Of a DNA stretch of 9,654 bases, positions 6,364-9,654 are shown piece after piece. The stretch's first letter is position 1; every line of letters starts with the position of its first letter. Position numbers and translations under genes: made by a program. The stretch spans positions 1 to 9,654 of the forward strand of contig DAOUUT010000132.1 of NCBI GenBank assembly GCA_030668025.1, written 5' to 3'. The notes under the pieces were generated by a model. It was not told the DNA's origin. It made no database searches and saw nothing but the letters and a program-made list of their open reading frames with translations. The DNA is from Promethearchaeota archaeon. GTDB taxonomy: Archaea > Asgardarchaeota > Lokiarchaeia > Sigynarchaeales > SOKP01.

Positions 6364-7065
6364 TTATTTTCTCTTTTTCACGTAGATTACTGATCCGATT
6401 ACTACTACTAAAGCAACAACGCCACCAATGCTCAATCCAATGACTAAAATTGTGTAGTCAGGTATAAGGATAGTCCATGTTGAAAAATGAGATACTTCAG
6501 CAGTTAGATAACCATTTTGTGTGGTTGTTGGAACGCTAACCCATTCATCCGTTGCCTCGTCGTAATAAGCCCATTGACCTACGCGATTGTCATCAGTTAC
6601 TCCTATACTTAATCTCGCTCGCGTGAAAGTACCGTCGCATTCTAAATTAACAACAAATCCTTCTTGATATTGAAATCGATTGCGATTTCTAGTTTGGTAT
6701 GCATTACCCATTAGTAAACCTAATTCTTGTTGTTCCTCCGTACAAGTCATATTCATTTGAAGATCGCCTTCACCTTCAATTTCAATCGCAAAATCTTTAG
6801 CACCGATTCTTAACGCTTCACAATCAAAGTTTATGTCTAAATTAACATTAGCTTCAACTCTTACCTGAGTCCTATTTCTAAATTGAAACATAGTCATATT
6901 GTTAGCTTGTACATGTGCTTGATGTGTATCCCCAGGAACTTCAACAGGAGGACCGACTGGATCGCCAACGGCTACAACATTGAAAGACGTAATCGTCGAA
7001 AATAGGATCATTAGAAAAATTGAGCCTAAGAGAATTTTACTTAATTTTTTCATTTTTTTTTTCAC
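6364..7065 (-). CDS. Small surface protein with signal peptide and C-terminal membrane anchor
   Basis: 233 residues from GTG at 7065, or 229 from the in-frame ATG at 7053. The ATG has a GTGA-like ribosome binding site and is a real alternative. Seen: a Lys-rich signal peptide (about 1-33, hydrophobic ILLGSIFLMILFST, then VVAVGDP); an outside beta-rich domain (about 50-200) with Asn-Arg-rich stretches (NRNRFQYQ) and a C-terminal block of Tyr168, Trp175 and HFSTWTIL (193-200); and a transmembrane helix (205-227) closing with KKRK inside the cell. Endings like HFSTW followed by an anchor are common in archaeal surface proteins. I do not recognise the domain and assign no enzyme activity. Two Cys pairs (C82/C109, C143) may be oxidised outside. 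The downstream regulator has a similar outside domain, so this protein may share its ligand, bind it or serve as its sensor partner (inference). Confidence 0.8.
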   Translation of the reverse strand: MKKKMKKLSKILLGSIFLMILFSTITSFNVVAVGDPVGPPVEVPGDTHQAHVQANNMTMFQFRNRTQVRVEANVNLDINFDCEALRIGAKDFAIEIEGEGDLQMNMTCTEEQQELGLLMGNAYQTRNRNRFQYQEGFVVNLECDGTFTRARLSIGVTDDNRVGQWAYYDEATDEWVSVPTTTQNGYLTAEVSHFSTWTILIPDYTILVIGLSIGGVVALVVVIGSVIYVKKRK

Positions 7066-7095
7066 TAAATTGTTTTAATTAAAATAAAAAAAGGG

Positions 7096-7106
7096 CTTAT
7101 AAAAAG
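7096..7106 (-). promoter_or_regulatory. Candidate TATA box for the small surface protein
   Basis: The minus strand reads CTTTTTATAAG with GC-containing flanks, which makes it stand out from its surroundings better than the other candidates. Its centre is 36 nt upstream of the GTG at 7065 and 48 nt upstream of the ATG at 7053. A start about 25 nt downstream, near 7076, would leave a leader of roughly 10 or 22 nt. Confidence 0.4.
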
Positions 7107-7383
7107 GATTGAGGAATAAAATTACCCGATCGAAAAGGATAAAAAGTAATTTTAATCTGAAAGCAAATTTTAAAGTTTAAGTATAGTTTCAATTACTAAG
7201 ATTATCCCTTAATTTATTTTTAATTACCATAAAATTTTTTAAATCAATTTGCGAAAAGATTTCTAAAATTTTTTGTTTATCCTTTTGATTATCTTTAAAC
7301 TTATTATTAGATACTGTATAAAAGTCTCAAAAAATGAAGCTTCTTAAACCTTAAGTTTTAATATTATCGTTTTGAAAATATTA

Positions 7384-7397
7384 TTATATATAAAATA
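7384..7397 (+). promoter_or_regulatory. Candidate TATA box for the TrmB-like coiled-coil gene
   Basis: TTATATATAAAATA is a good archaeal TATA match and lies inside a 9-bp inverted pair (7377-7385 and 7403-7411). Transcription would start near 7415, leaving a leader of about 75 nt with the GGAG ribosome binding site. A+T-rich background lowers the weight of the match. Confidence 0.35.
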
Positions 7398-7489
7398 TTT
7401 TAAATAATATTAAAAAGAAATTCAGATTAAATTTATTTTAATTAATATGAATTTTATTAGATTTTAATTTTAGAAATGGAGAAAAGCTT

Positions 7490-9654
7490 ATGAGCTTAAA
7501 AGAATTTACAAAGGAAATTTTCACGAGATATGGTTTCTCTGAAGATCAAATTAATGTATATATCGTTTATCTTAGAGTCCCAAGAGCAACTTCCTCGGAA
7601 GTTTATTTGAGTTTAACGGATAAACACCCTGAATTGACGTATGAAAGCGTTATTGAGATTACCAATTGGTTGGTTGAAAAGAGCTTTCTCAAAAAGGTAA
7701 CTGGAATTGTTGATAGGTTTATTCCATTAGAACCATACTTCGAATTATACATCGGTGAGTCTAAGGTGTTTAGGGACGAAATTGCGAAAATAAAAGACGC
7801 AATTTTAGCGGATCAATCAGATCGGTTTGAAAGTTTGCAAGACATCGAAGATAAAAGCATTAATAAAGTAGAAACTGCTGTTGACGACCAAACAAAAGCT
7901 TTTTTTGAAGATTCAGACACTAAAAACAACAATAAAAGAGACAGAATTAACAGTTCAAGAAACCAGTTTACGGACACATCTAAAACTTTGGAAGAAAATC
8001 TTCATTCTATTTTGAATACCCTAAATTCAGATATCAAAGATATCTCAGATACTAGAGTAAGAGAAAACGAATCCACGGTAAATAAAACAAAGGATAGTTT
8101 GACAGGATTAATTTCAGAGTTATTATCTGATTTTTCAAAAAGAGTAGAAGATTTAGAAAGAGAATTGAAAAGGGATTTAGATGATCATGTAGATCGCCAT
8201 AAAACTATCGCAAACGATCTTAAACCTAGAATGGAACAAATTCTTGAAAAATATTTGGAAAGAATGGACAAGATAATCGTAGACCTTAAAGGAAGGATTT
8301 CAAATCTATTAAAAGAGCACTTAAACCACCTTAAGAACACCACCGATACCCTTCAAACTAATTTGAAAGCAAAAGTCGACGAAAGACATAGAACTTTAAC
8401 TGAGCAGACCAATGAATTTAAAGGCATGACGTTAACCTTAATTGACAATCTTTTAGAACACGCTAATAGGTTTTCAGATTTTTCGGGTGAAATGGCTAAA
8501 AAGGGATTTTTATGGATGGGTAAAAAGAAAAAATATAAAGCAAGACATGAAACTACGATTCAAAGCATTCTTAAATATACTGAACCTATGAAAGACGATT
8601 TTACAAACACAAGTGAAACATATATAAAAGATACACGAAGTACTTCAGACAACTTGAAAACTGATATTACAGATGTCATCACTTTAGAAAACGATAATGT
8701 CGTTAGCGAAACCAATGATTTAGATCATAAAGCACACGAGACCATAAATGTACAATTAGAAACGCTCGCGAGCGATATGTCGGGTGAAATCGATACCACT
8801 TTACAAAGTGGTGTAAAAGATTGCTCCGACACTACCGTTAAGCTTAAAGATTCGTTAGAGAACTCGCTTAAAACTCATAATAGACAGTACGACGAAGCAA
8901 TTAACATACATAAAGGCGACTCATTAAAGCACTATACTACATATGACACCGATGTTAAAAGAATTAAAGAGGATTGGATTAGAGATCTTGATGATAAATT
9001 CACTGGCGGAAAAAGAGACAGTTCTGACAAAATTACTGCTGAAATTAACTTATGGGGCGACGAATCAGCAGATTTAGATAGAAACTTAAGTGAAATGCTT
9101 ATTGATCATAAGTCTAAATACGAAGAAAATGCAAAAACTTTACAAAATAGCTTATCGAACACTACTCAAAACACAACACAAAACATTAAAGATGCGATCG
9201 CCGATTTCACGCTCCAATTTATGAATTCCATAGATGACGCCACAGAGTTAGCTGAAAAGAACGAAGAGAAGCTTAGTGATATACACAACGCTTCAATTTC
9301 AATTCCAGAAATAATGGACATTACGACGTGGCAGGTGGTAGGACGAGATGCTCTAGTTGCAGTTATGAAGGATGCTATTTATAGAGTAAAATCTTCAATT
9401 ATTATCATAATGCCCTACGTGCTTCCAGAGATTTTACAAGTTATAAGTGAATACGCTTATCAGAAAAAAGCCGTAAGATTCATGCTAACCTCGAGATTTG
9501 ATATGGCAACATACGGCGATATCATAAAGAAGATGATTGCGCTAGGCAATATCCAATTCCGACAGTTAAGTGGAGCTGGCGACTTCTTTGCGCTAACCAG
9601 AGACGCTGAAGAAGTCATCCTTGGTCCTGCAACGGACAAAGAAGGAGAAATGAT
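7490..9654 (+). CDS. TrmB-like winged helix with a very long coiled coil and a PLD-like C-terminal domain, partial (runs off the right edge)
   Basis: 721 codons without a stop. The ATG at 7490 has GGAG 8 nt upstream (7478-7481). Seen: a TrmB-type winged helix (about 1-85; GFSEDQINVYIVYLRVPRA, then WLVEKSFLKKV and FIPLEP); a long helical region (about 90-600) rich in Asp, Lys, Asn, Ser and Thr with only two prolines, P246 and P366; within it a distinct basic-aromatic patch GFLWMGKKKKYKARHE near W342; and an alpha/beta domain from P606 (W614, GRDALVAVMKDAIYRVKSSI, MPYVLPEI at 641, VRFMLTSRF at 662). The last part resembles the PLD-like C-terminal domain of TrmB regulators, without the HxK catalytic motif, so it should bind a ligand rather than cut. 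Known: TrmB proteins sense sugars and bind promoters, but they are about 250-350 residues and lack this insert. It may be a regulator that oligomerises or spans DNA, or a structural DNA-binding protein. There is no signal peptide or membrane segment. Confidence 0.82.
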   Translation, partial: MSLKEFTKEIFTRYGFSEDQINVYIVYLRVPRATSSEVYLSLTDKHPELTYESVIEITNWLVEKSFLKKVTGIVDRFIPLEPYFELYIGESKVFRDEIAKIKDAILADQSDRFESLQDIEDKSINKVETAVDDQTKAFFEDSDTKNNNKRDRINSSRNQFTDTSKTLEENLHSILNTLNSDIKDISDTRVRENESTVNKTKDSLTGLISELLSDFSKRVEDLERELKRDLDDHVDRHKTIANDLKPRMEQILEKYLERMDKIIVDLKGRISNLLKEHLNHLKNTTDTLQTNLKAKVDERHRTLTEQTNEFKGMTLTLIDNLLEHANRFSDFSGEMAKKGFLWMGKKKKYKARHETTIQSILKYTEPMKDDFTNTSETYIKDTRSTSDNLKTDITDVITLENDNVVSETNDLDHKAHETINVQLETLASDMSGEIDTTLQSGVKDCSDTTVKLKDSLENSLKTHNRQYDEAINIHKGDSLKHYTTYDTDVKRIKEDWIRDLDDKFTGGKRDSSDKITAEINLWGDESADLDRNLSEMLIDHKSKYEENAKTLQNSLSNTTQNTTQNIKDAIADFTLQFMNSIDDATELAEKNEEKLSDIHNASISIPEIMDITTWQVVGRDALVAVMKDAIYRVKSSIIIIMPYVLPEILQVISEYAYQKKAVRFMLTSRFDMATYGDIIKKMIALGNIQFRQLSGAGDFFALTRDAEEVILGPATDKEGEM

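Larger units (their letters stand above)
7066..7489. other. Divergent intergenic region, no gene seen
   Basis: 424 bp, strongly A+T-rich. No open frame longer than a few codons with a plausible start is present on either strand. It must carry the promoters of the two divergent genes. AAAAGGAT occurs at 7102-7109 and 7133-7140 and inverted at 7279-7286; the second and third belong to an 11-bp inverted pair (AAAAGGATAAA at 7133-7143, TTTATCCTTTT at 7276-7286). AATATTATT (7377-7385) and AATAATATT (7403-7411) are a 9-bp inverted pair around the candidate TATA box of the plus-strand gene. In DNA this A+T-rich, any of these could be chance. Confidence 0.7.

Noticed and set aside
8029..8045. GATATC twice in close succession (inverted repeat)
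   Set aside because: Coding D-I-K-D-I in the helical region; repeated D-I residues account for it.
8763..8774. Perfect 12-bp palindrome CGCTCGCGAGCG, GC-rich in A+T-rich DNA
   Set aside because: It lies inside the coiled-coil coding sequence and reads as ordinary codons (T-L-A-S); no promoter or second copy was seen, so chance or codon use explains it.
1..9654. CRISPR array, insertion sequence, tRNA, rRNA or attachment site
   Set aside because: No spaced direct repeats, transposase motifs, terminal inverted repeats or RNA-gene-like sequence were seen on either strand; subtle structured RNAs cannot be excluded by eye.
7490..9654. Annotation of the long coiled-coil protein as an SMC ATPase or chemotaxis receptor
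   Set aside because: No Walker A, Walker B or ABC signature, no membrane segments and no receptor signalling hairpin are present; similarity to such proteins would come only from coiled-coil composition.

Overview
The window is A+T-rich and gene-dense, with short spacers. It most likely comes from an archaeon, and an Asgard (Lokiarchaeota-like) genome is my best guess. The signs are a TrmB-type winged helix fused to a very long helical region and a TrmB/PLD-like C-terminal domain, a membrane-anchored double winged-helix regulator, a surface protein with an HFSTW-type ending and a Lys/Arg-rich membrane anchor, TATA-like boxes close to start codons, and several TTG or GTG starts. The lineage is inference; no rRNA, tRNA or other marker gene is present.

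Layout. (1) 1-886, minus: N-terminal 60% of a 4-hydroxybutyryl-CoA dehydratase, running off the left edge one base into the codon expected for its last cluster cysteine. (2) 1089-2252, plus, divergent from it: a creatinase-like M24-fold protein that has lost most of the peptidase metal ligands. A 9-bp hairpin and T-run lie where it converges on the next gene. (3) 4918-2272, minus: three genes in a row, namely a complete M24 metallopeptidase, a cytoplasmic PD40 beta-propeller and a small nitroreductase. Just upstream of the propeller, a 16-bp tandem duplication separates a near-ideal ribosome binding site and start from the frame of the gene. (4) 7065-5026, minus: a small surface protein with one membrane anchor, followed by a membrane regulator whose outside domain looks like a diverged relative of it. 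(5) 7066-7489: a divergent, very A+T-rich intergenic region with no gene. (6) 7490 to the right edge, plus: a TrmB-like winged helix, about 500 residues of nearly proline-free helix, and a PLD-like sensor domain, incomplete at the right edge.

How it may fit together. Genes 1 and 2 share a divergent promoter region and may both serve carbon or nitrogen catabolism (inference). The minus-strand trio could be one transcript dealing with peptides and small molecules, but no pathway links its members. The two membrane proteins look like a sensing unit: a surface-exposed partner and a one-component regulator that could carry an outside signal straight to DNA. The long coiled-coil TrmB protein shares the divergent promoter region with that pair and may be co-regulated with it. 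No mobile element, CRISPR array, rRNA or tRNA was seen.
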